DNA of 64,000 bases from Photobacterium angustum (GCF_003026365.1 NZ_PYOM01000001.1:62001-126000); one strand, 5' to 3'; counted from the first letter of the stretch, positions 19,793 to 29,721 are shown. A program made the numbers and translations. Notes: generated by a model from the letters alone, not told the origin.

Positions 19793-20230
19793 TTATGAAT
19801 TACTGTCAGTCATCGCAAGTGTGCCATCGTAAGGAATCACTTGTAGCTTTGGTTTTGGATGCTTCGTGAAAATCACAAGTTCATCTTTATTCAGTCTTTG
19901 TAGCGAAAGCTGGTACCAAAAACGTTTATTCGCAAAGTTTAAGCTCTCTATCGCAGCATCAGTAATTTTCTTTGTGTGATCTTCATTACTGGTGACTAAT
20001 ACTGCCGCATTGCCAAAAGCGTAAAAATAGAGACCTTTTAATACGGTATAGCCGTTATCTTGTTTAGGATCGGGGTAGTCTATTAAGGTGTATTGACCAA
20101 ATTTACAACTACCGAACTGTTCATGACCAGGAGTGGTTAATTTATAGTTAAAGTCACAACCCATACCGTTAATTATAGGAAATAACATCAGGGCAACTAA
20201 TGCCATGATGATGTATTTAATTTTTTTCAT
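19793..20230 (-). CDS. Small membrane-anchored partner protein of the ToxR-like regulator
   Basis: A 145-residue protein of no family I recognise. It has an N-terminal hydrophobic anchor or signal (about 5-22) and a soluble, probably periplasmic part with cysteines C25 and C42. Its start overlaps the end of the upstream ToxR-like gene by 14 bases, so translation is probably coupled. This layout, a membrane wHTH regulator followed by a small membrane-tethered periplasmic protein, is that of ToxR-ToxS, TcpP-TcpH and VtrA-VtrC. A role as stabiliser or co-sensor of the regulator is inferred from arrangement only. Confidence 0.6.
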   Translation of the reverse strand: MKKIKYIIMALVALMLFPIINGMGCDFNYKLTTPGHEQFGSCKFGQYTLIDYPDPKQDNGYTVLKGLYFYAFGNAAVLVTSNEDHTKKITDAAIESLNFANKRFWYQLSLQRLNKDELVIFTKHPKPKLQVIPYDGTLAMTDSNS

Positions 20231-20891
20231 ACAGTTTACCTGCTGAATCTATATATACAGTGCCTTTCGATGGCAGGTTTTTAGGCAACTCATTTAAGTT
20301 AAGAAGCTCTATATTACCACAGATCTGCTGATTATTAACGGATACACAGGGTGGTGTTTGCCAACTACTGATCCAAAGGCCTACCCATGCTAATAACGCA
20401 ATCATTGATATGCCACAACCAATTTTTGCTATCTTTGATAACGGTTGGTTTGCAATAATGTCTGTTTCTTTCTCATCGTTATTATCTAATGATGTAGTTA
20501 TGCTCTCTTCTTTATTTAAAGAGGCGGTTGTATTTTGGCTAGTCGTTATATGGTCACTGTCTGATACGATTTCTGGTTGGATTTGATGCTGTATAAAAGT
20601 GTTTTTAGCAATCGTAAATCCAGCTCCTTTTATCGTAATGATAATTTCATTTTTTGTTTTAAAAGCTTTGCGTAAATTAGCGATAGCAACATTTAATGAA
20701 TTAGGTACAACGACTTTATCAGGCCAACCGATCTCAAGTAATTTGTCACGGCTAATAATCTCACCATTATTATCAATTAAGTATTGTAATATTTTTGTCT
20801 CACTAGCACTGAGTTTGGTTGTAGTATCAGGTGTAGAATAAGCGCTTTTTTGGGGTTCAAAGCTATCTTTACCCTGCTTATATATAATCAT
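20217..20891 (-). CDS. ToxR-like membrane-anchored winged-helix regulator
   Basis: A 224-residue regulator. The N-terminal OmpR/PhoB-type winged helix spans about 15-98 (LSASETKILQYLID, then SLNVAIANLRKAF, then IKGAGFTIA). A polar, low-complexity linker follows (about 100-150), then one membrane helix (about 155-176) and a short periplasmic tail of about 45 residues with C182 and C191. It is therefore a one-component sensor that binds DNA from the membrane, as ToxR, TcpP and CadC do. Its periplasmic part is much shorter than that of ToxR. It is divergent from ompA, with a long intergenic region between. It is not ToxR itself; targets are unknown. Confidence 0.78.
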   Translation of the reverse strand: MIIYKQGKDSFEPQKSAYSTPDTTTKLSASETKILQYLIDNNGEIISRDKLLEIGWPDKVVVPNSLNVAIANLRKAFKTKNEIIITIKGAGFTIAKNTFIQHQIQPEIVSDSDHITTSQNTTASLNKEESITTSLDNNDEKETDIIANQPLSKIAKIGCGISMIALLAWVGLWISSWQTPPCVSVNNQQICGNIELLNLNELPKNLPSKGTVYIDSAGKLYEKN

Positions 20892-21582
20892 TGATTTACC
20901 TATTCACTATCTGCAAAAGACTATAGTTGCCTTCTAACGTATTTATCATTGTTATTATTTATAGTGCTAAATGTATCTTGGCGTAGCGGGATAAACTACG
21001 CAATTTTTAGCGATTACCCTGTCTATATTGAATACTTAAGTAACATGTATTGGATGAAAGAAGAACAAAAAATAATGAGGAATCTTTCTTGTCAGCGCTG
21101 ATGCTAACAAAAAAATTTATTTATGGAAGAGATAATAAAAGTAGTCGATGTTACATAGTGCAGATAAATTAATATTTTTCTATCTCTTGATTATTCTATT
21201 CACCTATAAAAAGTAGTGTTTTTTAGTGGCTGAGATTATAAAAATTGATCTTTTAATTATTTGTTATTTAGTGATTTTTGTTTTTTTATGTCTGACTTTT
21301 ATCTTTTTTTAGAGTTGTTTTTTTCGATAAATTATTTTGTATTTTCCTTTGTCTACTTTTTTTTCTGAAAAAAACATTTTTCAGAAGTCAGTTTTTTTGT
21401 TGTAGTGAAAAACGCAAAATAATTGTGAACATCATTTTTTATTACTTGCCATAACCTCGTATTCCTCACAAAATGCATCCTGTTCCTGACAATAACTGCT
21501 TTGCGATACACATTAAAAAAATAGTACGCACTATATAAAGCAGACTTGAAAAGTTTTTAAGCATTACTCAATGGAGTTAAAC
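20892..21582. other. Long AT-rich intergenic region upstream of ompA
   Basis: About 690 bases with no convincing gene, between the divergent ToxR-like regulator and ompA. It is rich in T runs. A 9-bp hairpin, TCTGAAAAA/TTTTTCAGA with a four-base loop, lies at 21364-21385 and is followed by a T-rich stretch, like a weak terminator. I could not assign a promoter with confidence. The region could hold regulator sites, a long ompA leader or a small RNA. Confidence 0.5.
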
Positions 21583-22611
21583 ATGAAATTGAAATCTCTA
21601 TCTCTAGCTGTAGTTGCAGCTTTATCTCTAGGCGTTGCTACATCTGCAATGGCTGCTGATGCACCTGCAACGACTACAAATAACACTGCGGCACTAACTC
21701 AATCAGCAGCAACTGGTCACTGGTATGCTGGTCAAGGCCACGGCTTCTGGCTTGGTGGTGCACTAGGTATGGGTTATGTTGGCAGCACAGACTCTAAAAT
21801 GTTTGGTGGTCAAACTAATGCTCCTAGCGCTAAGCTAGATGCTGGTTACGATTTCAACCAATACGTTGGTGTTTACGGTAGCTACGACTTCATGTACAAC
21901 CTAGGTAATTCAAACCTAAATCTAGCAACTCTTGGTATTAAAGGTAACCTACCTCTTACACAAAAGTTATCTGCATTTGCTAAAGTGGGTGCAACTTACA
22001 TCTACGCTGATGACAAAGATGCTGATCAAGTATTCCATATGAAGTCTGATAGCTTCTCGGCAACTGGTGGTCTAGGTCTTTCTTACCAGCTTACAAACGC
22101 ACTATCTACTCAAGTTGGTGCTGATTACTACCAAAACCTACGTACTTCACACGGTCACGCTGATCTAACTCAAGCGTACTGGGGTATGACATACAAGTTT
22201 GGTCAACCAGCTACACCAGTAGTTGTTACTAACAATGTTGAAGTAGTTAAAGAAGTTGCTGTAGAAGCACAAGTACCAACACGTTCTTCTTACGTTCTAC
22301 CATACCAAAATGGTCAAACTCAGCTAAACGACTACGGCCGTTACAACCTAGGTGAAGTTATTGCAACTATGCAAGCTAACCCAGAAGTTAACGCTCAAAT
22401 CATCGGTCGTGCAGACAAAGTTGGTTCAGCTAAAGTTAACGAAAAAGTTTCTGCTGAGCGTGCTGCAAACGTTGCTAAATACCTAGAAGCTAACGGCATC
22501 GACGCATCTCGTCTAACTGTTTCTTCTGTAGGTTATAACAACCCACTTAAAACTGACGCTGCAACTAAGACTAACTACGTACAGCGTTCAGTTCAGATCA
22601 TCCTTAAGTAA
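21583..22611 (+). CDS. ompA: OmpA-family outer membrane protein
   Basis: A 342-residue outer-membrane protein. It has an alanine-rich signal peptide ending near AMAADA, an eight-stranded beta-barrel region (about 45-205) rich in aromatic and glycine residues, a linker of valines and glutamates, and a C-terminal OmpA peptidoglycan-binding domain (about 235-342) with QIIGRADKVGSAKVNEKVSAERA and LTVSSVGYNNP. ATG 21583 is chosen because GGAG lies eight bases upstream and the signal peptide begins there; the in-frame ATG at 21571 lacks such a site. The codon choice is strongly biased, as expected for an abundant protein. Confidence 0.93.
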   Translation: MKLKSLSLAVVAALSLGVATSAMAADAPATTTNNTAALTQSAATGHWYAGQGHGFWLGGALGMGYVGSTDSKMFGGQTNAPSAKLDAGYDFNQYVGVYGSYDFMYNLGNSNLNLATLGIKGNLPLTQKLSAFAKVGATYIYADDKDADQVFHMKSDSFSATGGLGLSYQLTNALSTQVGADYYQNLRTSHGHADLTQAYWGMTYKFGQPATPVVVTNNVEVVKEVAVEAQVPTRSSYVLPYQNGQTQLNDYGRYNLGEVIATMQANPEVNAQIIGRADKVGSAKVNEKVSAERAANVAKYLEANGIDASRLTVSSVGYNNPLKTDAATKTNYVQRSVQIILK

Positions 22612-22659
22612 TTAAGACTGATCATATCTATCTAGTATTTTATTGCTAAGATAAATCTA

Positions 22660-22692
22660 TGCCGGTGATATCTTCACCGGCATTATTTTTTT
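22660..22692 (+). terminator. Terminator after ompA
   Basis: The 9-bp stem TGCCGGTGA/TCACCGGCA is followed by a T-rich tail. Confidence 0.9.
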
Positions 22693-22806
22693 AATCACAT
22701 TCTCATTAAATCACTTTTGATTTGTCGAGCGTAATGCGGTGGACGATGTACGTTTCACGTAAGCAATTTAATCAGAATGAATTAAGGTATTTTGTAAGGA
22801 CTAATA

Positions 22807-23214
22807 ATGAAAAAAACAACGCTATGTTTATTAGCAATAATTACCATTTCATTAACTGGTTGTTTTTCTAATCAGCAATTTGATAAATCAGCACAGATGG
22901 TCGGTGATTGGAAACTAAAAGGTGGAGTTGAGATCCCTGGTATTACAAAGCATCGACCATCGTTAAATATTGAATCAAACATGAAAGTAACAGGTTTTAC
23001 CGGTTGTAATCTTTTTAAAGGTAAGGTTGAGCCTGTCGGTGACTTTTCGCTTCCATTCGTAACGCGTAAAATGTGTTTGCCTGAGTTAGTCAAACAAGAA
23101 AATAATATGCTAAACGTGTTACGTAGTGCGACAAGTATTGAAGTCATTAACAATAGCCTCATTGTTGATGCTGGCGATAAGTTTTTGGTATTTGAAAAAA
23201 CTAATGCAAGTTAA
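22807..23214 (+). CDS. META-domain lipoprotein (HslJ-like)
   Basis: A 135-residue lipoprotein. The signal peptide ends in LTGC, which makes C19 the probable lipidation site. The mature part matches the META domain: GDWKLKG at the start, VTGFTGCNLFKGKVE in the middle and TRKMCLPELVKQENNML later. The META domain is shared with HslJ; its biochemical role is not settled, although some members relate to envelope stress or drug resistance. It is a single-gene unit with its own terminator. Confidence 0.82.
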   Translation: MKKTTLCLLAIITISLTGCFSNQQFDKSAQMVGDWKLKGGVEIPGITKHRPSLNIESNMKVTGFTGCNLFKGKVEPVGDFSLPFVTRKMCLPELVKQENNMLNVLRSATSIEVINNSLIVDAGDKFLVFEKTNAS

Positions 23215-23242
23215 TTGTCTTATGTGATTTAATTTTATGTAG

Positions 23243-23269
23243 AGCCCAGCCATTGTGCTGGGCTTTTTT
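23243..23269 (+). terminator. Terminator after the META lipoprotein gene
   Basis: The stem AGCCCAGC/GCTGGGCT with a six-base loop is followed by a T run. Confidence 0.92.
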
Positions 23270-23289
23270 ATAAGTAGAACTAAGGATAG

Positions 23290-24168
23290 ATGATGTTAGT
23301 TATCGCGCCAACGCAAGTCGTATTTACTCAACAACAATGGTTGCTTGATAGTGCTGTACTAATGATAAGTCATTCAGGTGACGTAAATTATGTTGTTACT
23401 CAGTCGACCCCTTTTCATCCTGTTAGCCATATATGGCCTGATCATCCTGCTGATCAAGGGATGATTATTCATGCTGGTAAACAGTATCAGATTAACAATT
23501 GTGTCGTTGGTGCTATTGAGCTAACAACAAACAGTCTTTTTATTGCCCAAGACATACCGGTTAAACGGGATACGGAAGGATGGGTGTTTGTTGTTGTTCA
23601 TATTATTACAGGAACAATAGGCTTTGATATTGGCGATACAGTGACATTGTCTGTTGATAGGGAATATCAACAAAGTTTGAGTCGTGGACATAGTGCGGGG
23701 CATTTATCTTCTTTAGCGTTAAATAAAGTTCTTCATAATGACTTCTGGCGAAAAGAGCCGTCTCGTAGAGATGAGCTTGGTTACTATGATTTTCATAGCT
23801 ATGCCCAAGAAAAAAGTGAAGTGACGCCCGATCTCAGTACTGACACGTATCGTTTGGGTAAAACATTACGTAAGCGTGGGCTCAACAGTGCAGATCTACT
23901 AGCAGAACTTAATCTTGTGGCTGAGCGTATTAATCTGCAACTTAGTGATTGGGTAGCATTAAAAACTGCTGTGGTAATGAGGCGAGAAGGCGATCATCTG
24001 ACAGATTCACGTTATTGGCAGTGTAATTTAGGCTCTGAGGGCGTTATTGAGATCCCTTGCGGTGGAACTCATATTTTATCTTTATCTGAATATCAATCAG
24101 TTACCGTTAATTTTAAGGTGAATTCAGAGCAAGAGATTGTGATGTATACCAAGAGTGTGAAAGCGTAA
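23290..24168 (+). CDS. AlaX-type alanyl-tRNA editing protein
   Basis: A 292-residue free-standing editing-domain protein of the AlaRS/ThrRS second additional domain superfamily. The zinc ligands are visible as H134-S-A-G-H138 and C257-G-G-T-H261, the same layout as in the AlaRS editing site. The N-terminal part (about 1-125) is a beta-barrel-like domain as in the longer AlaX types. Such proteins hydrolyse mischarged tRNA(Ala) (Ser or Gly) in trans; the substrate here is inferred. It starts 21 bases after the preceding terminator and is probably monocistronic. Confidence 0.85.
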   Translation: MMLVIAPTQVVFTQQQWLLDSAVLMISHSGDVNYVVTQSTPFHPVSHIWPDHPADQGMIIHAGKQYQINNCVVGAIELTTNSLFIAQDIPVKRDTEGWVFVVVHIITGTIGFDIGDTVTLSVDREYQQSLSRGHSAGHLSSLALNKVLHNDFWRKEPSRRDELGYYDFHSYAQEKSEVTPDLSTDTYRLGKTLRKRGLNSADLLAELNLVAERINLQLSDWVALKTAVVMRREGDHLTDSRYWQCNLGSEGVIEIPCGGTHILSLSEYQSVTVNFKVNSEQEIVMYTKSVKA

Positions 24169-24577
24169 TATTAAACGTTTATTTAGATTTTATTCTCTGA
24201 GTTATGCTTATAAAGATAAAGATCCTAATTTATATTGTGTATGATCGTTGTGTTTTAATATTAAAGTTTAGTTTTATATCCTGTTTAAAATCCAAATGCA
24301 GCACATGTAACTTATGCTTTCGGGAAGTGTATTGATAAATGTTCTTTTGGTACCTGTTAGCTGATCAGGTTTGTTTTAAAAGAAGATCACCACTAAGCAT
24401 GTTGATCATCGTGTTGATCTAAATTGATTATTTATGATTGTTGAATAATAGAAAAAAACTTATTTATGATAATTATTTGTGAGGAAGGTGAAGTTCTATA
24501 CGCAAGATAATTGTATTTCTGATTACCGCGCTTAATAATCACTCGAAGATGTAAATTTTGTACAGAGGTCGAAGAGC
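24169..24577. other. Intergenic region, nothing recognised
   Basis: About 400 AT-rich bases between the AlaX gene and the zinc-ribbon gene. I found no convincing ORF, terminator, RNA gene or operator. Presumably the promoter of the zinc-ribbon gene lies near its 3' end. Confidence 0.4.
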
Positions 24578-24823
24578 ATGGCTGATAACGTTGAAAATAT
24601 TTGTCCGCAATGTAGCAGCTTATTAAGTTGGAAAGATCACGGCTATTTTTGCGATTTTTGCCAACAACAAGTTGAGAAGCATGTATTTTGTCCTGATTGC
24701 AATGAGCAGTTAGAAAGATTACAAGCTTGTGGTTCTGCAAGTTATTTTTGTAATCATTGCAATGAGTTAAAGTCTAAATCTCGGGTTAAGTTACAATTTG
24801 TAATGCGTGCTGAAACACGCTAA
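24578..24823 (+). CDS. yfgJ: Zinc-ribbon protein of the YfgJ type
   Basis: An 81-residue protein built from zinc-knuckle pairs: CPQC, CDFC, CPDC and CNHC, all with spacing that fits two zinc ribbons. It resembles the YfgJ family, whose function is unknown. In Escherichia coli yfgJ is also next to xseA, which supports the assignment. Here it is convergent with xseA and shares a bidirectional terminator with it. Confidence 0.82.
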   Translation: MADNVENICPQCSSLLSWKDHGYFCDFCQQQVEKHVFCPDCNEQLERLQACGSASYFCNHCNELKSKSRVKLQFVMRAETR

Positions 24824-24835
24824 ATGGAATGAATA

Positions 24836-24864
24836 AAAAATGGCGCTTAATAGCGCCATTTTTG
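24836..24864. terminator. Bidirectional terminator between yfgJ and xseA
   Basis: A perfect stem AAAAATGGCGC/GCGCCATTTTT with a six-base loop has A and T runs on the two sides, so it works in both directions. Confidence 0.93.
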
Positions 24865-24880
24865 TTAACAGATTCTATGG

Positions 24881-26230
24881 TTATTTGATAACACAGGAAT
24901 GGATATCACCATCTGTTACAGTGGTGATAAGTTTATCACCATGCTTAACTTGTGATGTATTTCTGATTACATCACCTTGCTCATTTCGAGTAATTGAGTA
25001 GCCTCGAGCAAGTGTTGCGAGAGGGCTTACTGTTTCTAGTTTTTCTGCTGCCACCGCTAATTTATGCTTCGCATTTAGCAGCTTACGGTCTAAAGCATCA
25101 TAGAGTCTTCGTTCACTTCGCTCTAAATTTCGTTGTGCATTGCTTACTAACGTAGCGGGGGAGTAAAGTGATATTTTATAGTTATTACTATCGATATGCT
25201 GTTGATGCTTTTGTATTTTTTTCTGCATCGCTTGAACTAAGCGTTGGCTAATTTCATCAAGATGTTGCTGCTGTTGATTTAAACGAAGTTGTGGATGCTG
25301 ACGTTCTAAGCGGTGTTGTAGTTGGGTTGCTTGGCGCAAAGATTGTGATAAATATGACCTGATTACATGGCGTAATTGTTGTTTTTTACGATCGAGCAAT
25401 TGCGTTTGGTGAGTCATATCTCGACTGATCAACTCAGCGGCAGCAGAAGGTGTTGGTGCACGGACATCGGCAACAAAATCAGCGATAGTGACATCTACCT
25501 CATGACCAACAGCACTGACAATGGGGATCTGGCTAGCAGCAATGGTTCGCGCGACAATTTCTTCATTGAACGCCCAAAGATCTTCCAGTGAACCGCCACC
25601 TCGACCGACAATTAATACATCACATTCCTGTCTAGCATTGGCTCGACCAATCGCTTGTGCAATAGAAATTGCAGAGCCTTCGCCTTGTACCATCGTTGGA
25701 TAAATCACAATGGGTAAACTCGGATCACGACGTTGCAATACTTGTAAAATATCGTGTAGAGCTGCGCCTGTTTTTGAGGTAATAATACCTACTCGTTTTG
25801 GTTGTTCTGGAAGCGTTTGTTTGAGTGATTGAGCAAATAAACCTTCAGCAGCAAGTGACATTTTTAATTGTTCAAATTGCTGTTGTAAGCGACCATCGCC
25901 TTCTGGCTGCATACTTTCAATGATCAGCTGATAATCACCACGTGGTTCATATAATGACAAACGCGCCTTAACTAATACTTGATTACCATTGGCTGGTTTA
26001 AAGGTCACATGTCGATTACTGCCTTTAAACATGGCACATTTAACTTGGGCACGTGAATCTTTCAGTGTGAAATACCAATGACCAGAAACGGGCATCGAAA
26101 AATTAGATAACTCACCAATAAGCCACACTACACCCATTTCATTTTCAAGTACGAGACGTACTTGTGCATTTAAGCTAGAAACCGTGTAAATACGACTATT
26201 TGTTTGGGTTTGAGGGGAAAAAGTGGTCAC
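24881..26230 (-). CDS. xseA: Exodeoxyribonuclease VII large subunit
   Basis: The 449-residue large subunit of the single-strand-specific exonuclease VII. It has an N-terminal OB-fold (about 10-105, with GHWYFTLKDSRAQVKCAMFK), the catalytic domain with VGIITSKTGAALHDI and GRGGGSLEDLWAFNEE (about 145-245), and a long coiled-coil region (about 260-390) that assembles with XseB. The gene for the small subunit, xseB, is at the other end of this window. Divergent from guaB, as in Escherichia coli. Confidence 0.97.
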   Translation of the reverse strand: MTTFSPQTQTNSRIYTVSSLNAQVRLVLENEMGVVWLIGELSNFSMPVSGHWYFTLKDSRAQVKCAMFKGSNRHVTFKPANGNQVLVKARLSLYEPRGDYQLIIESMQPEGDGRLQQQFEQLKMSLAAEGLFAQSLKQTLPEQPKRVGIITSKTGAALHDILQVLQRRDPSLPIVIYPTMVQGEGSAISIAQAIGRANARQECDVLIVGRGGGSLEDLWAFNEEIVARTIAASQIPIVSAVGHEVDVTIADFVADVRAPTPSAAAELISRDMTHQTQLLDRKKQQLRHVIRSYLSQSLRQATQLQHRLERQHPQLRLNQQQQHLDEISQRLVQAMQKKIQKHQQHIDSNNYKISLYSPATLVSNAQRNLERSERRLYDALDRKLLNAKHKLAVAAEKLETVSPLATLARGYSITRNEQGDVIRNTSQVKHGDKLITTVTDGDIHSCVIK

Positions 26231-26421
26231 TAGGAATGGTACCTGCTATCGAATGAAGTAGTAGGCAGGCGGTCAAAATAAAACCGAATAAGACATAAAG
26301 TATACAGGCAGATCAATGGACAGATCTTGGCCGTATTTCCTTGACCGCATCACCGGATAGTTAACCGAAATATATTACTTATCAATTAAAATGTGTCAAG
26401 AAAAAAAATAAAAAAAATTCT

Positions 26422-26449
26422 AGCCAAACGTTTGCTTCATACGTATAAT
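26422..26449 (+). promoter_or_regulatory. guaBA promoter with PurR-like operator
   Basis: The 16-bp element AGCCAAACGTTTGCTT (26422-26437) matches the PurR operator pattern with a central AAACGTTT palindrome. It lies directly upstream of a consensus -10 TATAAT (26444-26449), so a bound repressor would occupy the -35 region. guaBA is under PurR control in Escherichia coli. Confidence 0.82.
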
Positions 26450-26503
26450 TCGACCGCAATATTTTATCCTTCTTTAAACCCCTATTCGGTGTGAGATATT
26501 GCA

Positions 26504-27967
26504 ATGTTACGAATTAAACAAGAAGCTTTAACCTTCGACGATGTTTTGCTGGTTCCTGCCCATTCAACCGTTCTACCTAACACTGCCGATCTGCGCACTC
26601 AACTGACAAAAGATATTTCTCTTAATATCCCAATGGTGTCAGCGTCAATGGATACAGTGACTGAAGGTCGCTTAGCTATCGGTCTTGCTCAAGAAGGTGG
26701 TATCGGTTTCATACACAAAAATATGTCTATCGAACAGCAAGCAAATCAAGTTCGCATGGTGAAACAGTTCGAAGCAGGTGTTGTTTCTGAGCCTGTGACG
26801 GTTAAACCTACCGCAACGATTGCAGATGTTAAGCGATTAACAGAGCAAAACGGCTTTGCTGGTTACCCTGTAGTAACTGACAACAATGAGTTGGTTGGTA
26901 TCATTACAGGTCGTGATGTTCGATTTGTGACTGATCTTTCAAAGACTGTTGAAGAAGTGATGACATCTAAAACGGATTTAGCATCGGCTAAAGAAGGTGC
27001 ATCTCGTGAAGAAGTTGAAGCTATCATGCAACAACACCGTGTTGAAAAGGTGTTACTTGTTGATGATGAATTCCGCCTTAAAGGTATGATCACCGCAAAA
27101 GACTTCCAAAAAGCAGAGCGTAAACCTAATGCTTGTAAAGATGAGCGCGGCCGCTTACGTGTAGGTGCTGCAGTTGGTGCAGGTGCTGGTAATGAAGAGC
27201 GTGTAGCTGCATTGGTTGAAGCTGGCGTAGACGTATTACTTATCGATTCTTCACACGGTCACTCTGAAGGTGTACTTCAGCGTATTCGCGAAACGCGTGC
27301 TGCATTCCCAAATCTTCCTATTGTTGGCGGTAATGTCGCTACAGCTGAAGGTGCACGTGCTCTGATTGAAGCAGGTGTTAGTGCTGTAAAAGTGGGTATC
27401 GGCCCTGGTTCAATTTGTACAACACGTATTGTTACTGGTGTTGGTGTTCCACAAATTACCGCAATTTCAGAAGCGGCATCTGTTGCTGATCAGTACGGTA
27501 TTCCTGTTATTGCTGATGGCGGTATTCGTTACTCTGGTGATATGTGTAAAGCGATTGCCGCTGGTGCATCATGTGTGATGGTAGGTTCTATGTTTGCTGG
27601 TACTGAAGAAGCGCCGGGTGAAGTGGAACTGTACCAAGGTCGTTCATACAAATCATACCGTGGCATGGGTTCACTAGGCGCAATGTCAAAAGGTTCTTCT
27701 GACCGTTATTTCCAAACTGATAATGCTGCTGATAAATTGGTACCTGAAGGTATTGAAGGCCGTGTTGCTTATAAAGGTTACCTAAAAGAAATCGTTCACC
27801 AACAAATGGGTGGCTTACGCTCAAGCATGGGCCTAACGGGCTCAGCAACGATTGAAGATCTTCGTACTAAAGCTGAATTTGTACGTATTTCAGGGGCTGG
27901 CATGAAAGAGTCACACGTTCATGATGTGACTATTACTAAAGAAGCACCTAATTACCGTATGGGTTAA
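26504..27967 (+). CDS. guaB: Inosine-5'-monophosphate dehydrogenase
   Basis: Oxidises IMP to XMP with NAD+, the committed step of guanine nucleotide synthesis. The 487-residue protein is a TIM barrel interrupted by a pair of CBS domains (about 93-205). The catalytic cysteine lies in [13 protein letters not shown] near residue 305, and the mobile flap and phosphate-binding loop GGIRYSGDM are present. The length is normal. It is followed by guaA in the same transcript, with a stem-loop in the gap, and is preceded by a PurR-like operator. Confidence 0.98.
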   Translation: MLRIKQEALTFDDVLLVPAHSTVLPNTADLRTQLTKDISLNIPMVSASMDTVTEGRLAIGLAQEGGIGFIHKNMSIEQQANQVRMVKQFEAGVVSEPVTVKPTATIADVKRLTEQNGFAGYPVVTDNNELVGIITGRDVRFVTDLSKTVEEVMTSKTDLASAKEGASREEVEAIMQQHRVEKVLLVDDEFRLKGMITAKDFQKAERKPNACKDERGRLRVGAAVGAGAGNEERVAALVEAGVDVLLIDSSHGHSEGVLQRIRETRAAFPNLPIVGGNVATAEGARALIEAGVSAVKVGIGPGSICTTRIVTGVGVPQITAISEAASVADQYGIPVIADGGIRYSGDMCKAIAAGASCVMVGSMFAGTEEAPGEVELYQGRSYKSYRGMGSLGAMSKGSSDRYFQTDNAADKLVPEGIEGRVAYKGYLKEIVHQQMGGLRSSMGLTGSATIEDLRTKAEFVRISGAGMKESHVHDVTITKEAPNYRMG

Positions 27968-28020
27968 TCGTTACCCACTCATCTTAGGGTTTAACTATTA
28001 CGTCAGTAAGAAATAACATC

Positions 28021-28041
28021 GGGAGCAGAGTCTTTGCTCCC
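28021..28041 (+). promoter_or_regulatory. Stem-loop between guaB and guaA
   Basis: A perfect 7-bp stem GGGAGCA/TGCTCCC with a seven-base loop lies 31 bases before the guaA start. It lacks a T run, so it is not a normal terminator; it may be an mRNA processing or stability element. Confidence 0.55.
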
Positions 28042-28072
28042 TATATATAAAATTATTCGAGAACATTCACTA

Positions 28073-29656
28073 ATGACCATGACCACAAATATTCATGAAC
28101 AACGTATCCTTATTTTGGACTTTGGCTCTCAATATACACAGCTAATCGCCCGTCGTATTCGCGAAATTGGTGTGTACTGTGAACTATGGAGTTGGGATGT
28201 TGATGAAGCCGATATCCGTGAATTCGCACCTAACGGTATTATTCTTTCTGGTGGTCCTGAAAGTGTAACGGAAGCCGGTTCTCCTCGTGCGCCACAATAT
28301 GTTTTTGAGGCGGGTGTTCCTGTATTTGGCGTATGTTACGGCATGCAGACCATGGCAGAGCAACTGGGTGGTAAAGTTGCTGGCTCTAATGAGCGTGAGT
28401 TTGGTTACGCACAAGTTAAAATTGTTGAACCAACACATTTCCTTGAAGGTATTCAAGACGCAACAGCCGAAGACGGCACACCATTAATGGATGTGTGGAT
28501 GAGCCATGGCGATAAAGTGGTAGAAATCCCGTCTGATTTTATCAAAGTTGCAGAAACTGAAACCTGTCCATTTGCTGCAATGGCAAATGAAGAGAAGCGT
28601 TTCTACGGTGTTCAGTTCCACCCAGAAGTAACGCATACACGTCAAGGTATGAAGTTAATTGAGAACTTCGTAATGAATATCTGTGGCTGTGAAAAACTAT
28701 GGACATCAGCAAATATCATCGAAGATGCTGTTGCACGTATTAAAGAGCAAGTGGGTGACGATGAAGTTATACTTGGTCTTTCAGGTGGTGTGGATTCATC
28801 TGTTGTTGCTATGCTTATTCACCGTGCGATTGGCGACAAGCTAACGTGTGTATTTGTTGATAATGGCCTGCTTCGTTTAAACGAAGGTCAACAAGTGATG
28901 GATATGTTTGGCGACAAGTTCGGTCTAAACATTGTTCATGTACAAGCTGAGGATCGTTTCTTATCAGCACTTGCAGGTATTGATGAGCCAGAAGCGAAGC
29001 GTAAGAAAATTGGTCACGTATTCGTTGACGTATTTGATGAAGAATCAAAGAAACTGAAAAATGCGAAGTGGTTAGCACAGGGGACTATTTACCCTGATGT
29101 GATTGAATCTGCAGCATCGAAAACAGGTAAAGCACACGTGATTAAATCTCACCATAACGTAGGTGGTCTACCTGACGATATGGAAATGGGTCTAGTTGAG
29201 CCATTAAAAGAGTTATTTAAAGATGAAGTGCGTAAGATCGGTCTTGAGTTAGGCCTACCTTACAACATGCTTTACCGCCACCCATTCCCAGGACCTGGTC
29301 TAGGTGTACGCGTTTTAGGTGAAGTGAAGAAAGAGTACTGTGATTTACTTCGTCGTGCAGATGCTATCTTTATTGAAGAGCTTCATAAAGCCGATCTTTA
29401 CAATAAAGTATCACAAGCATTTACCGTATTCCTACCTGTTCGCTCTGTGGGCGTGATGGGTGACGGTCGTAAATATGATTGGGTTGTGTCACTACGTGCA
29501 GTAGAAACAATCGACTTTATGACAGCGCATTGGGCACATTTACCTTATGATTTCTTAGGTAAAGTGTCTAACCGTATTATTAACGAAGTCGACGGTATTT
29601 CTCGTGTGGTTTACGATATTTCAGGTAAGCCGCCAGCAACGATTGAGTGGGAATAA
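28073..29656 (+). CDS. guaA: GMP synthase (glutamine-hydrolysing)
   Basis: Converts XMP to GMP using glutamine and ATP. The 527-residue product has an N-terminal class I glutamine amidotransferase domain (about 5-205) with the nucleophile in [13 protein letters not shown] and the HPEVTHT site. The ATP pyrophosphatase domain follows with the P-loop [12 protein letters not shown] (about 233), then the dimerisation domain ending in PPATIEWE. I take ATG 28073; ATG 28079 is equally possible and agrees with the Escherichia coli start. It is cotranscribed with guaB and ends with a strong terminator. Confidence 0.97.
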   Translation: MTMTTNIHEQRILILDFGSQYTQLIARRIREIGVYCELWSWDVDEADIREFAPNGIILSGGPESVTEAGSPRAPQYVFEAGVPVFGVCYGMQTMAEQLGGKVAGSNEREFGYAQVKIVEPTHFLEGIQDATAEDGTPLMDVWMSHGDKVVEIPSDFIKVAETETCPFAAMANEEKRFYGVQFHPEVTHTRQGMKLIENFVMNICGCEKLWTSANIIEDAVARIKEQVGDDEVILGLSGGVDSSVVAMLIHRAIGDKLTCVFVDNGLLRLNEGQQVMDMFGDKFGLNIVHVQAEDRFLSALAGIDEPEAKRKKIGHVFVDVFDEESKKLKNAKWLAQGTIYPDVIESAASKTGKAHVIKSHHNVGGLPDDMEMGLVEPLKELFKDEVRKIGLELGLPYNMLYRHPFPGPGLGVRVLGEVKKEYCDLLRRADAIFIEELHKADLYNKVSQAFTVFLPVRSVGVMGDGRKYDWVVSLRAVETIDFMTAHWAHLPYDFLGKVSNRIINEVDGISRVVYDISGKPPATIEWE

Positions 29657-29687
29657 TCTTTCTTTCTGAAAATAGTTAACAAACATC

Positions 29688-29721
29688 AAACCCTAGTAAG
29701 GTGACTTACTAGGGTTTTTTA
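29688..29721 (+). terminator. Terminator after guaBA
   Basis: A 13-bp perfect stem AAACCCTAGTAAG/CTTACTAGGGTTT with loop GTGA is followed by a T run. The rest of the gap up to 30092 holds a partial copy of this sequence near 29785 and otherwise AT-rich DNA that must include the abgT-type promoter. Confidence 0.95.

Noticed and set aside
20217..20891. True ToxR
   Set aside because: The periplasmic domain is far too short and the gene is not next to htpG; it is only ToxR-like.
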